From an uncultured Amaricoccus sp. (GTDB lineage: Bacteria > Pseudomonadota > Alphaproteobacteria > Rhodobacterales > Rhodobacteraceae), in assembly GCF_937858865.1 (NCBI RefSeq), contig NZ_CALLYO010000607.1, positions 1-13,974 on the forward strand: a stretch of DNA of 13,974 bases, given 5' to 3'. Within the stretch, counting starts at the first letter, position 1; the number at the start of each line of letters is the position of its first letter. The notes below the pieces were generated by a model. That model saw only the letters and a program-made list of their open reading frames with translations, searched no databases and was not told the DNA's origin. The position numbers and the translations under genes are program-made. Positions 1 through 7,369 of this stretch are shown in pieces.

Positions 1-1
1 G

Positions 2-688
2 CAGCGGAGCCTCGCGGCGCATGTCGCGGCGGTGGCGGACGGGCTCGATGCCGGGCTCGATGCCGGCCTCGATGCCGGTATCGAGGCGGGCCGCGCGGCG
101 GTCGCGCGGATCGTCGGGCGGGACGTGGCGGCGCTCGACCAGGCCGGCGTGGCACGGGCGGCGGTCGAGAGCCTGGCGGAGAACTTCGCCGACGGCGTGG
201 TGGCGCCGGTCTTCTGGATGGCGCTCCTCGGGCTGCCGGGAGCGGCGGCCTACAAGGCGATCAACACCGCCGACAGCATGATCGGGCACCGGACCGAGCG
301 GCACCGCGCCTTCGGCTGGGCGGCGGCGCGGCTCGACGATCTCGTCAACCTGCCGGCCGCGCGGCTGGCGGCGCTCCTTCTCGTCGGGGCGGCCTGGCTG
401 GTGCCGGGCGCCTCGCCGGGCGGGGCCTGGGCGGCGGTGCGGCGGGACGCGCGCGGGCACCGCTCGCCGAACGCCGGCTGGCCGGAGGCGGCGATGGCCG
501 GGGCGCTCGGCTTCGCGCTCGCCGGGCCGAGGCGCTACGGCGGGGTGGCGGTCGAGGACGCGGTGATGGGGCAGGGCGGGCGGCGGGAGCTCGCGCCGGC
601 GGACATCCGGCGGGCGCTCGCGCTCTACCGGGCGGCGGACGGGCTGCTGATCGCCGGGCTGGCGGTCGCGGCCGTCGCCCTGTGGTGA
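2..688 (+). CDS. cbiB: Adenosylcobinamide-phosphate synthase CbiB (CobD), 5'-truncated
   Basis: This is the C-terminal part (about 228 residues) of the membrane protein that joins adenosylcobyric acid to (R)-1-amino-2-propanol or its phosphate in late B12 synthesis. The open frame runs in from the window edge, so the start lies upstream; the GTG at 32 is internal. The family core is clear: [17 protein letters not shown], then a [14 protein letters not shown] stretch and a [14 protein letters not shown] helix, followed by [20 protein letters not shown] and a hydrophobic C-terminus. Several segments look membrane-spanning. The variable loop before the core carries an unusual GLDA tandem repeat (see separate entry). 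The gene converges on cobU, which acts next in the pathway, with 34 bp between the stops. 'CobD' is the name used in the Pseudomonas/Rhizobium nomenclature. Family assignment is firm; only the missing N-terminus is unknown. Confidence 0.95.
   Translation, partial: QRSLAAHVAAVADGLDAGLDAGLDAGIEAGRAAVARIVGRDVAALDQAGVARAAVESLAENFADGVVAPVFWMALLGLPGAAAYKAINTADSMIGHRTERHRAFGWAAARLDDLVNLPAARLAALLLVGAAWLVPGASPGGAWAAVRRDARGHRSPNAGWPEAAMAGALGFALAGPRRYGGVAVEDAVMGQGGRRELAPADIRRALALYRAADGLLIAGLAVAAVALW
41..88 (+). repeat. 12-bp in-frame tandem repeat inside cbiB
   Basis: Two identical 12-bp units (gggctcgatgcc at 41-52 and 53-64) are followed by a one-mismatch copy (65-76) and a more diverged copy (77-88). 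They encode [16 protein letters not shown]. The unit length is a multiple of three, so copy-number change would keep the frame. The repeat sits just before the [13 protein letters not shown] stretch, in a region that I expect to be a loop and variable among CbiB proteins. Confidence 0.85.
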
Positions 689-689
689 G

Positions 690-719
690 CCGCGCGCCAC
701 GGGCTCGGACGGGGCGCGG
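690..719. terminator. Hairpin between convergent cbiB and cobU, possible bidirectional terminator
   Basis: A nine-position stem (690-698 with 711-719, one G-G mismatch) closes a 12-nt loop. It starts directly after the cbiB stop and ends just before the cobU stop on the other strand. It has no T-tract on either side, so intrinsic termination is a guess from position and shape. Confidence 0.35.
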
Positions 720-722
720 GGC

Positions 723-1235
723 TCATCGCACGCGCAGCGCCTGGCCCGCCACCATCAGCACCACATGGTCGGCGGTCGCCGCGATGGCCTGGTTGAGCCG
801 GCCGGCGGCGTCGCAGAAGCGGCGCGCCAGGGCGTTGTCGGGGATGACGCCGAGGCCGACCTCGTTGGCGACCGCGATCCAGGGGCCGCGCGGCCGGGCG
901 AGGGCGGCGGCGAGCCGGTCGGCTTCCGCCTCGGGATCGCGGCCGGCGAGCATCACGTTGCTGAGCCAGATGGTCAGGCAGTCGATGAGCACCGGCTGGC
1001 CGTCCGGCGCCTCGGCGAGCGCGCCGGCGAGATCGAGCGGCGCCTCCACGGTGATCCAGCCGGCGGAGCGGCGGGCCTGGTGCGCGGCGATCCGCTCGGC
1101 CATCTCCTCGTCGAGCGGCTGGGCGGTGGCGAGATAGCGCCAGGCCGAGGGATGCGCCTCGATCAGCGCCTCGGCGTGCCGGCTCTTGCCGGACCGGACG
1201 CCGCCGAGGATCAGGCTGAGGCTCTGCTCAGCCAT
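723..1235 (-). CDS. cobU: Bifunctional adenosylcobinamide kinase / adenosylcobinamide-phosphate guanylyltransferase
   Basis: The 170-residue protein (called CobP in some alphaproteobacteria) phosphorylates adenosylcobinamide and then transfers GMP from GTP to give adenosyl-GDP-cobinamide. It starts with a P-loop, ILGGVRSGKSRHAEAL (GGVRSGKS at residues 11-18). His52 in RIAAHQARR lines up with the guanylylated His46 of Salmonella CobU. The signature NEVGLGVIPDNALARRF begins at residue 124, followed by GRLNQAIA. The length is normal (Salmonella CobU is about 180). The ATG at 1235 lies only a few codons before the P-loop, as is usual. The gene converges on cbiB; the upstream neighbour, an amidase gene, is on the same strand 179 bp away, so separate transcription is likely. 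I looked for a B12 riboswitch in the leader and saw no B12-box-like sequence. Confidence 0.96.
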   Translation of the reverse strand: MAEQSLSLILGGVRSGKSRHAEALIEAHPSAWRYLATAQPLDEEMAERIAAHQARRSAGWITVEAPLDLAGALAEAPDGQPVLIDCLTIWLSNVMLAGRDPEAEADRLAAALARPRGPWIAVANEVGLGVIPDNALARRFCDAAGRLNQAIAATADHVVLMVAGQALRVR

Positions 1236-1329
1236 GACCGGCCCACCTGACGTCCCGCCGGAGCGCCCACCGGGCGGCTGTCGCGACCGTCGTCCTTGCC
1301 ATCATCTCCCCATCCTTCCCCACGGCCCA

Positions 1330-1357
1330 AGGATAGCCGAACCGCGCAAGGCGGCAA
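1330..1357 (-). promoter_or_regulatory. Possible sigma70-type promoter for cobU
   Basis: Read on the minus strand, TTGCCG (1357-1352) and TATCCT (1335-1330) are 16 nt apart. Each matches four or more consensus positions. This would give a leader of about 90 nt before the cobU ATG. It is a pattern match only, but TA-containing hexamers are rare in this GC-rich DNA. Confidence 0.3.
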
Positions 1358-1373
1358 TCGCCATTCTCGTCCC

Positions 1374-1399
1374 GCGCGGGAAAGCGTCCGGTCCCGCGC
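1374..1399 (-). terminator. Hairpin downstream of the amidase gene
   Basis: A perfect 8-bp stem (gcgcggga at 1374-1381 with tcccgcgc at 1392-1399) encloses a 10-nt loop, 15 bp beyond the amidase stop. A 12-bp palindrome (1370-1381) overlaps one arm, so other foldings exist. There is no strong T-tract. Chance is possible at this GC content. Confidence 0.25.
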
Positions 1400-1414
1400 C
1401 AAAGCCGGCCCGGG

Positions 1415-2746
1415 TCAGGCGAGGGCGCGCTCCATCGCGGCGCCGAGCCGCAGCAGCCGCGCCTCCTCTCCCGGTGCCCCCATCGCCATCACGCCGCAGC
1501 CCGGGGTGCCCGAGGGCAGGGTCAGCGCGCAGAGGCCGAGCATGTTGCCGACGCGGGTGTTGCGCAGCGCGAGGAGGTTCTCCTCGGCGAAATGCGCCGG
1601 ATCGGCGAGGCAGCGCTCGGCGTTGGGCGCGAGGTTGGCGACCGTGGGCAGCAGCACGGCGTCGAAGCCGGCCGCCGCCTCGGCCCAGCCGGCGCGGATG
1701 GCCTCGAGCCGCCGCCAGCCGGCGACATACTCCGGGGCGGAGAAGCCCTTGCCGGCGCGGAAGCGCTCGCGGATGGGCGCGAACATCGCCTCGGGCTCGG
1801 CCTCGATCGCCTCGCTCCAGACGCCGTAGGCCTCGGCGGCGAAGAGGCAGGGGGCGAGCGCGAACATCGGCGCGAGCCCGGCGAAGGCGAGCGGCTCGAT
1901 GCGCGCGCCCGCCGCGGCGATGCGCCCGATGGCGGCCTCGAAGGCGGTCTGCGGGCCGCTGCGGGTCGGGCCGATCGCCGAGGTGTCGAGGATGGCGAGC
2001 CGGCCGCCCTCGAGCGACGCGCCGGCGAGGTCGATCGCCGGCGTGCCCGCCATCGCGGCGAGGAGCAGCGCCGCGTCCTCGACCGAGCGGCAGAGCGGCC
2101 CGACCGTGTCGAAGCGCGGGCAGAGCGGCACCACCCCCTCGAGCGACAGCAGGCCATGGGTGGTCTTGAGCCCGACGAGGTCGTTCCAGGCCGAGGGCAC
2201 CCGCACCGACCCGCCGGTGTCCGAGCCGATGCCGGCGGCGGCGAGCCCGAAGGCGACCGAGGCGGCGGCGCCCGAGGAGGATCCGCCCGGCACCAGCTCG
2301 GGATCGTTGATGTTGGGCGGCGTCGCGGTCACCGGATTGACCCCGAGGCCGGAGAAGGCGAGCTCGGTCATATGCGTCTTGCCGAGGCAGACCAGCCCGG
2401 CGCGGGTGGCGGCGGCCAGCACGCGCGCGTCGCTCTCCGGCACGCGGCCGCGCAGCAGCCCCGAGCCCGCCTCGGTGACGACGCCCGCCGTGTCGAAGAG
2501 ATCCTTCCAGCTGACCGGCACCCCGTCGAGCGGGCCGCGGCGGACGCCCGCCTCGGCGCGGCCGGCGGCGGCGGCGGCCTCGGCGCGGGCGCGCTCGGGG
2601 GTGATGCGGGCATAGATGCCGGGCGCCTCGGGGTGGCTGTCGATGGCGGCGAGATAGACCTCGGTCAGCTCGCGCGCGTCGATGGCGCCGTCGCCGATCC
2701 CGCGGCCGAGCTCGGCCGCCGTCATCCAGAGCCAGGTCTCCGACAT
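1415..2746 (-). CDS. Amidase-signature family hydrolase
   Basis: The 443-residue enzyme belongs to the amidase signature (AS) family, which hydrolyses amide C-N bonds with a Ser-cisSer-Lys triad. All three residues are visible: Lys81 in PVSWKDLFDT, Ser156 in GGSSSGAAAS and the nucleophile Ser180 in GSDTGGSVR. The 24-residue spacing between the serines equals that in GatA. The length fits stand-alone amidases (400-500). GatB and GatC are absent here, which argues against a tRNA amidotransferase subunit. The natural substrate cannot be read from the sequence; family members act on aliphatic or aryl amides, allophanate or ureido compounds. The ATG at 2746 is preceded by a strong ribosome site (ggggag on the minus strand, about 6 nt away). 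The gene is divergent from the FAD monooxygenase gene; only a weak minus-strand promoter (TTGTCC and a CTAAGC-like box) is visible in the 95-bp gap. Confidence 0.9.
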   Translation of the reverse strand: MSETWLWMTAAELGRGIGDGAIDARELTEVYLAAIDSHPEAPGIYARITPERARAEAAAAAGRAEAGVRRGPLDGVPVSWKDLFDTAGVVTEAGSGLLRGRVPESDARVLAAATRAGLVCLGKTHMTELAFSGLGVNPVTATPPNINDPELVPGGSSSGAAASVAFGLAAAGIGSDTGGSVRVPSAWNDLVGLKTTHGLLSLEGVVPLCPRFDTVGPLCRSVEDAALLLAAMAGTPAIDLAGASLEGGRLAILDTSAIGPTRSGPQTAFEAAIGRIAAAGARIEPLAFAGLAPMFALAPCLFAAEAYGVWSEAIEAEPEAMFAPIRERFRAGKGFSAPEYVAGWRRLEAIRAGWAEAAAGFDAVLLPTVANLAPNAERCLADPAHFAEENLLALRNTRVGNMLGLCALTLPSGTPGCGVMAMGAPGEEARLLRLGAAMERALA

Positions 2747-2790
2747 CGCTCTCCCCTTTTGCCGGCGAGCTTAGCCGAGCCGGGCGCGGC

Positions 2791-2818
2791 TGGACAATCG
2801 GCAAGCCGGGCGGATACT
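2791..2818 (+). promoter_or_regulatory. Likely sigma70-type promoter for the UbiH-like gene
   Basis: TGGACA (2791-2796; 5/6 match to the -35 consensus) and GATACT (2813-2818; 4/6 match to the -10 consensus) are 16 nt apart. A start near 2825 would give a leader of about 17 nt containing the ggaagggga ribosome site. It lies in the short gap between divergent genes, where a promoter is expected. Confidence 0.5.
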
Positions 2819-2841
2819 CGGGCAGGGAAGGGGACCGGGCG

Positions 2842-4068
2842 ATGGCGAAGGATTGCGACGTTCTGATCGTCGGCGGCGGGCTGAACGGCCCGGTGCTGGC
2901 GCTGGCGCTCGCCCAGGGCGGGATCTCCAGCCTGGTGCTCGACGCGCGCCCGGCCGAGGTCCGCGCCGACCCGGAGTTCGACGGCCGCGCCTATGCGCTG
3001 GCGCTCGCCTCGCGGCGGATGCTCGAGGCGCTCGGGCTCTGGCCGGGGATCGCGCCCAAGGCGCAGGCGATCAGCGAGATCAGGATCAGCCAGGGCCGCG
3101 CCGGCGAGGGCGCCGGGCGCTTCTGGCTCCACTTCGATGGCAACGAGATCGACGAGGGCCCGATGGGCCACATCGTCGAGGACCGCTTCCTGCGCGCCGC
3201 CATCGCCGCCGCCGTCGAGGCGGAGCCGCTGGTCGGGACGCGGAACGGCGTCGCCGTCGTCGGCCAGGCGACCGGGTCCGGCCGCGCCAACGTGACGCTC
3301 GCCGACGGCGCCGAGCTGTCCGGCGCGCTCCTCGTCGCCTGCGACGGGCGCGACAGCCAGGTGGCGCGGCGGGCGGGGATCGCCCGGCGCGGGCGCGGCT
3401 ACGGGCAGAGCTCGCTCGTCTGCGCCATCGAGCACGAACGGCCACACCGCGGCATCGCGCACCAGTTCTTCATGCCGGCGGGGCCGCTCGCCATCCTGCC
3501 GCTGCCCGGCAACCGCTCCTCGATCGTCTGGACCGAGACGACCGAGCGCGCCGCCGCCATCTCCCGCCTCGACGCGGCCGGCTACCTCGCCGAGCTCCGC
3601 CCGCGCTTCGGCGACTTCCTCGGCGAGATCGGCCTCGCCGGGGGGCGCTACAGCTATCCTCTCGCCCTCTCGCTCGCCGAGCGGCTGACCGACGCGCGGC
3701 TGGCGCTCGTCGGCGACGCCGCCCACGGCATCCACCCGCTGGCCGGGCAGGGGCTCAACCTCGGGCTGCGCGACGTGGCCACGCTGGCCGAGGTGCTGGT
3801 GACGGCGCACCGGCGGGGCGAGGACATCGGCGCGGCGGACGTGCTCGCCCGCTACGCCCGCTGGCGGCGCTTCGACATCACCGCCATGGCGGCGATGACC
3901 GACGGACTGAACCGGCTCTTCTCCAACGACAACCCGCTCTTGCGCCTCGGCCGCGGCCTCGGCCTCGCCGCCGTCGCCCGCCTGCCCGCCCTCCGCCGCA
4001 CGCTGATCGCCGAGGCCGCCGGCGCCACCGGCGACCTGCCGGTCCTCCTCCGCGGCCGCCCGCTCTGA
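2842..4068 (+). CDS. UbiH/UbiF/VisC-family FAD-dependent monooxygenase
   Basis: This 408-residue flavoprotein hydroxylase most likely adds a hydroxyl group to the ubiquinone ring. The FAD Rossmann motif is at the N-terminus (VLIVGGGLNGP, residues 8-17). The DG motif is LLVACDGRDS (about 164-172). The GD motif, VGDAAHGIHPLAGQGLNLGLRD (about 290-311), contains the HPxAGQGLNLG signature typical of UbiH/UbiF/VisC hydroxylases. Length is normal for the family (about 400). The start is supported by ggaagggga about 8 nt upstream. The family includes UbiH, UbiF, UbiI, UbiL and UbiM, which modify different ring positions and cannot be told apart by eye, so no symbol is given. No other ubi gene is next to it. 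It should act at the inner face of the cytoplasmic membrane. Confidence 0.92.
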   Translation: MAKDCDVLIVGGGLNGPVLALALAQGGISSLVLDARPAEVRADPEFDGRAYALALASRRMLEALGLWPGIAPKAQAISEIRISQGRAGEGAGRFWLHFDGNEIDEGPMGHIVEDRFLRAAIAAAVEAEPLVGTRNGVAVVGQATGSGRANVTLADGAELSGALLVACDGRDSQVARRAGIARRGRGYGQSSLVCAIEHERPHRGIAHQFFMPAGPLAILPLPGNRSSIVWTETTERAAAISRLDAAGYLAELRPRFGDFLGEIGLAGGRYSYPLALSLAERLTDARLALVGDAAHGIHPLAGQGLNLGLRDVATLAEVLVTAHRRGEDIGAADVLARYARWRRFDITAMAAMTDGLNRLFSNDNPLLRLGRGLGLAAVARLPALRRTLIAEAAGATGDLPVLLRGRPL

Positions 4069-4213
4069 GGGCAGGACCGCCTACGAAGGTCGCCGAGGAC
4101 GCCGGTAGGGGCTTGCCGGCCCGGCCCATGTGCATGACGATGGCCGCCACAAGGGATCGTCACGCAAGCGCGCCGCCAGAAGCCGCCCGTGCGCCGATGG
4201 AAGGGAGAACCCG

Positions 4214-5509
4214 ATGACCGTGAAGCCGACCCTCATCGCCGCCGCCGCCCTCGCGGCGGCCCTCGGCACGCCCGCGCTGGCGCAGACCGAGATCAGCTGG
4301 TGGCACGCCATGACCGGCGCCAACGCCGAGGTGGTGCAGAAGATCTCCGACGACTTCAACGCCAGCCAGTCCGACTACAAGGTGCTGCCGGTCTTCAAGG
4401 GTACCTATCCCGAGACGCTGAACGCCGGCATCGCCGCATTCCGCGCCGGCCAGGCCCCCGACATCATCCAGGTCTTCGACGTCGGCACCGGCGTGATGAT
4501 GGCCGCCCAGGGGGCGATCAAGCCGGTCGCCGAGATCCTGCCCGACTTCGACAAGAGCCAGTACCTGCCCGGCATCGTCGCCTACTATTCGACGCCCGAC
4601 GGCACCATGCTCTCCTTCCCCTACAACTCCTCCTCGCCGATCCTCTACTACAACAAGGACATCTTCGAGAAGGCCGGCCTGGACGTCGACAACCCGCCGA
4701 AGACCTGGAGCGAGGTCTTCGAGGCGGCGAAGCAGATCAGGGAATCGGGCGCCGCCCCCTGCGGCTTCACCTCGACCTGGCTGACCTGGATCCACCTCGA
4801 GAATTTCGCCGCCTGGAACGACGTGCCCTACGGCACGAACGAGAACGGCCTCGCCGGCTCCGACGTCGAGCTCGGGATCAACGCGCCGATCTTCGTCGAC
4901 CACTTCCAGGCCATCGCCGACCTCGCCAGGGACGGCACCTTCAAGTACGGCGGCCGCACCTCCGAGGCGAAGCAGATCTTCCTCGCCGGCGAGTGCGGCA
5001 TCTTCACCGAGAGCTCGGGCGGCCTCGGCGACATCGTGAAGTCGGGCATGAACTACGGCATCGGCCAGCTGCCCTACGACAGCGCCGCCCCGAACGCGCC
5101 GCAGAACACCATCCCCGGCGGCGCGAGCCTCTGGGTCTTCGGCGGCAAGCCCGACGCGACCTACGCCGGCATCGCCGCCTTCTTCGAATATCTCTCGCAG
5201 ACGGAGGTGCAGCAGTATCTGCACGAGACCTCGGGCTACCTGCCGGTGACCCTCGCCGCCTACGAGGCGACGAAGGCCTCGGGCTTCTACGACGACAACC
5301 CCGGCCGCGAGACGCCGATCCTGCAGATGATGGGCAAGGCCCCGACCGAGAACTCCAAGGGCGTCCGCCTCGTCAACCTCCCACAGGTGCGCGACATCCA
5401 GAACGAGGAATTCGAGAAGATGCTCGCCGGTGAGCAGGACGCGCAGCAGGCGCTCGACAGCGCGGTGAAGCGCGCCGACGAGGCGATCCGGCAGGCGCTA
5501 GGCAACTGA
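4214..5509 (+). CDS. ugpB: sn-glycerol-3-phosphate ABC transporter substrate-binding protein UgpB
   Basis: The 431-residue periplasmic protein captures glycerol-3-phosphate or glycerophosphodiesters for an ABC importer. It begins with a Sec signal peptide (basic start, Ala/Leu core) with an ALA|Q cleavage site after residue 23. The mature part follows E. coli UgpB closely: ISWWHAMTG (IPFWHSMEG in E. coli), the AGIAAFRAGQAPDIIQVF stretch, FPYNSSSPILYYNKDIF, WLTWIHLENFAAWN (WQGWIQLENFSAWN), APQNTIPGGASLWVF and QQALDSAVKRADE. The ATG at 4214 is preferred over an in-frame ATG at 4130: it has aagggag 6 nt upstream and starts directly with the signal peptide. No ugpA, ugpE or ugpC is present; the next gene is convergent. 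In many bacteria ugp genes are phosphate-regulated, but I could not recognise a Pho box in the 145-bp leader. Confidence 0.95.
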   Translation: MTVKPTLIAAAALAAALGTPALAQTEISWWHAMTGANAEVVQKISDDFNASQSDYKVLPVFKGTYPETLNAGIAAFRAGQAPDIIQVFDVGTGVMMAAQGAIKPVAEILPDFDKSQYLPGIVAYYSTPDGTMLSFPYNSSSPILYYNKDIFEKAGLDVDNPPKTWSEVFEAAKQIRESGAAPCGFTSTWLTWIHLENFAAWNDVPYGTNENGLAGSDVELGINAPIFVDHFQAIADLARDGTFKYGGRTSEAKQIFLAGECGIFTESSGGLGDIVKSGMNYGIGQLPYDSAAPNAPQNTIPGGASLWVFGGKPDATYAGIAAFFEYLSQTEVQQYLHETSGYLPVTLAAYEATKASGFYDDNPGRETPILQMMGKAPTENSKGVRLVNLPQVRDIQNEEFEKMLAGEQDAQQALDSAVKRADEAIRQALGN

Positions 5510-5540
5510 CGGCCGGCCCGTGCCCCGCGTACCGCGCCCG

Positions 5541-5580
5541 CACCGTCTCCCCGCCGCACCGGTGCGGCGGGGAGACGGTG
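5541..5580. terminator. Perfect 40-bp palindrome after ugpB, probable bidirectional terminator
   Basis: The arms 5541-5560 and 5561-5580 are exact reverse complements (caccgtctcc...cggcgcc-type GC-rich arms meeting at ccgg). As RNA this gives up to 18 bp with a 4-nt loop, starting 31 nt after the ugpB stop. A run of G, not T, follows on the + strand. The position between convergent genes suggests a terminator or an RNA-stabilising 3' structure. The symmetry is seen directly; the role is inferred. Confidence 0.65.
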
Positions 5581-5747
5581 GGGGGGCGAGCCGGAACGGC
5601 GCGTCCCTCCCCGAGGATTTCATACTGGCTTGAAACCCTATCGAGCAGACGAGGGGCCCCGCCAACAGGCGGGGAGAACGACTGACTCAAGCGGCCGCTT
5701 GCGGCCGCTTTCCGCCGGAGGGAGGCCGCAAAGGCGGCCGACCGCCA

Positions 5748-5795
5748 AGCGCCGGCCGAGCGGGAGCCCCTTGCGGGCTCCCCGAGGCCGGCGCT
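5748..5795 (-). terminator. Two-tier hairpin just downstream of mttB
   Basis: The outer stem has 10 perfect pairs (5748-5757 with 5786-5795). After a small internal loop, the inner stem has 8 perfect pairs (5762-5769 with 5775-5782) closing a 5-nt loop. It begins 15 nt after the mttB stop. There is no U-run, so it may act as a 3' stabiliser or work with further hairpins downstream rather than as a classical intrinsic terminator. Confidence 0.5.
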
Positions 5796-5809
5796 CCCCC
5801 CGTCCACGG

Positions 5810-7369
5810 TCAGCCGAAGGCGTCCGGCTCCGACGCCTTCCGCCGCGCGACGTAGTCCTGGAGCGCCTCGACGACACCGGCATCGATCGCCGGCGGCTCG
5901 TAGTCGGCGAGCATCCTGCGCACCCGCGTATTGGCCAGCCTCATCGAATCGGGCTCTCCCGCCTCGGCCCAGGTCTCGAACGGCCGGTAGTCGAACACCT
6001 GGCTGCGCCAGAAGGCGTCCTTGAAGTTCGCCTGGGTGTGGGCGCAGCCGAGGAAATGCCCGCCCGGCCCCACCTCGCGGATCGCGTCCATCGCCTGGCC
6101 GTTCTCCGAGAGGTCGATCCCCTCGGCCAGCGAATGCAGCACGCCGAGCTGGTCGGCATCGAGCACGAACTTCTCGTAGCCGGAGACGAGCCCGCCCTCG
6201 AGCCAGCCGCAGGCGTGCAGCATGAAGTTGACGCCGCCGACGAGCGCCGCCTGCAGCGTGTTGGCGCTCTCGTAGGCCGCCTGCGCGTCGGGCAGCTTCG
6301 AGCCGCAGAGGGCTCCGCCCGAGCGGAACGGCAGGTTCAGCCGCCGGGCCAGCTGCCCCGCCCCCCAGAGGATCTTCGAGGCCTCGGGCGTGCCGAAGGT
6401 CGGCGCCCCCGAGTTCATGTCGATCGACGTGACGAAGGCGCCGAAGATCACCGGGCAGCCGGGGTTCACCAGCTGCGCATAGGCGATCCCCGCCATCGCC
6501 TCCGCCAGGAGCTGGGTCAGCGTGCCCGCCACGCTAACCGGCGCCATCGCGCCGCCTACGATGAAGGGCGAGACGAGCACCGCCTGCCCGGCGCGGGCAT
6601 AGACCTCGAGCGAGCCCATCATCACCGAATCGAAGGTGAGCGGCGAGTTGATGTTGATGAGGCTCGTCATGTAGCAGTTCGGGCCGACGTTCTCCGCCCC
6701 GAAGAGGACGCGGCACATCTCGACCGAATCGGCCGCCCGCGCCGCCTCGGTGACGCTGCCCATGAACGGCTTGTCCGACAGCGTCATGTGCGCGAGCAGC
6801 ATGTCGAGGTGCCGCTTGTTGACCGCGATGTCGGTCGGCTCGCAGACCGTGCCGCCGGAATGGTGCAGCCAGGGCGAGACATAGGCGAGCTTCACGAAGT
6901 TGCGGAAATCCTCGATCGTCGCATAGCGCCGCCCCCTCTCCATGTCGCGCACGAAGGGCGGCCCGTAGACCGGCGCCAGCACGAGGTTCCTGCCACCGAT
7001 CGTGACGTTGCGCTCCGGGTTGCGCGCGTGCTGCACATACTCCCGCGGCGCCGTCGCGCAGAGCCTGCGCGCCAGCCCCCGCGGCAGGTGCACGCGGTCG
7101 CCGCGCACGTCCGCCCCCGCGCCGCGCCAGAGCGCCAGCGCCGGCTCGTTGTCGGCGAAGCGGACGCCGGTCTCCTCGAGCACCGTCTCGGCGTTCGCCT
7201 CGATCAGCGCCAGCCCCTCCTCGTCGAGGATCTCGTAGTTCGGGATCCGCCGCCGGATGTAGGGCGCCGCCTCGACCCGGTGCGCGCTGCGCTCGGCCCG
7301 CCGCGCCGCCCCGCCCCCGCCCCGGCGCTGACGCCCGGCCGTCCCGGCCCCGGCTGTGGCTTCGCTCAT
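5810..7369 (-). CDS. Trimethylamine methyltransferase family (MttB superfamily) protein, pyrrolysine-free
   Basis: The 519-residue protein belongs to the MttB superfamily, whose members move a methyl group from quaternary or tertiary amines to a corrinoid protein. Family landmarks include [18 protein letters not shown] (36-53), [14 protein letters not shown] (about 168-181), [18 protein letters not shown] (315-332), [17 protein letters not shown] (358-374), [20 protein letters not shown] (381-400) and [14 protein letters not shown]. The frame has no in-frame TAG, so this is the non-pyrrolysine branch; one characterised member, MtgB, uses glycine betaine. The substrate here is unknown. The ATG at 7369 is chosen because aggag lies 6 nt before it; the frame extends another 32 codons but the extra residues look non-coding. 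Residues 10-42 are basic and Gly/Arg-rich. No corrinoid protein or MtbA-like partner is in the window. Confidence 0.9.
   Translation of the reverse strand: MSEATAGAGTAGRQRRGGGGAARRAERSAHRVEAAPYIRRRIPNYEILDEEGLALIEANAETVLEETGVRFADNEPALALWRGAGADVRGDRVHLPRGLARRLCATAPREYVQHARNPERNVTIGGRNLVLAPVYGPPFVRDMERGRRYATIEDFRNFVKLAYVSPWLHHSGGTVCEPTDIAVNKRHLDMLLAHMTLSDKPFMGSVTEAARAADSVEMCRVLFGAENVGPNCYMTSLININSPLTFDSVMMGSLEVYARAGQAVLVSPFIVGGAMAPVSVAGTLTQLLAEAMAGIAYAQLVNPGCPVIFGAFVTSIDMNSGAPTFGTPEASKILWGAGQLARRLNLPFRSGGALCGSKLPDAQAAYESANTLQAALVGGVNFMLHACGWLEGGLVSGYEKFVLDADQLGVLHSLAEGIDLSENGQAMDAIREVGPGGHFLGCAHTQANFKDAFWRSQVFDYRPFETWAEAGEPDSMRLANTRVRRMLADYEPPAIDAGVVEALQDYVARRKASEPDAFG

Larger units (their letters stand above)
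5510..5809. other. Gene-free, hairpin-dense gap between convergent ugpB and mttB
   Basis: These 300 bp hold no coding region I can support; the open frames across them are low-complexity Arg/Pro/Gly strings. In order, the gap contains a perfect 40-bp palindrome (5541-5580), a relatively AT-rich spot (about 5616-5645), a 7-bp stem with AACA loop (5657-5674), an inverted repeat made of two gcggccgc boxes (10-bp arms, 5689-5710), a 6-bp stem with AAAG loop (5724-5739) and a two-tier hairpin (5748-5795). Most of this should form structured RNA from either strand. Confidence 0.8.

Noticed and set aside
1236..1414. Possible cobalamin riboswitch upstream of cobU
   Set aside because: The leader is only 179 bp and I found no B12-box-like conserved segment or the expected long multi-stem layout.
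1302..2804. A 500-residue minus-strand open frame overlapping the amidase gene
   Set aside because: Its translation is an Arg/Ala/Gly-rich string without family motifs, while the neighbouring frame encodes a complete amidase with its catalytic triad.
2722..3810. A 362-residue minus-strand open frame opposite the UbiH-like gene
   Set aside because: It is biased in composition and antisense to a clear FAD monooxygenase; no recognisable domain.
4130..4213. Upstream in-frame ATG giving UgpB a 28-residue extension
   Set aside because: The extension is basic and would place the signal peptide internally; a good ribosome site precedes the ATG at 4214.
4069..4213. Pho box or strong promoter before ugpB
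   Set aside because: I looked for CTGTCAT-like direct repeats and for paired promoter hexamers and saw only weak matches (TTGCCG with a GACGAT at 17 nt).
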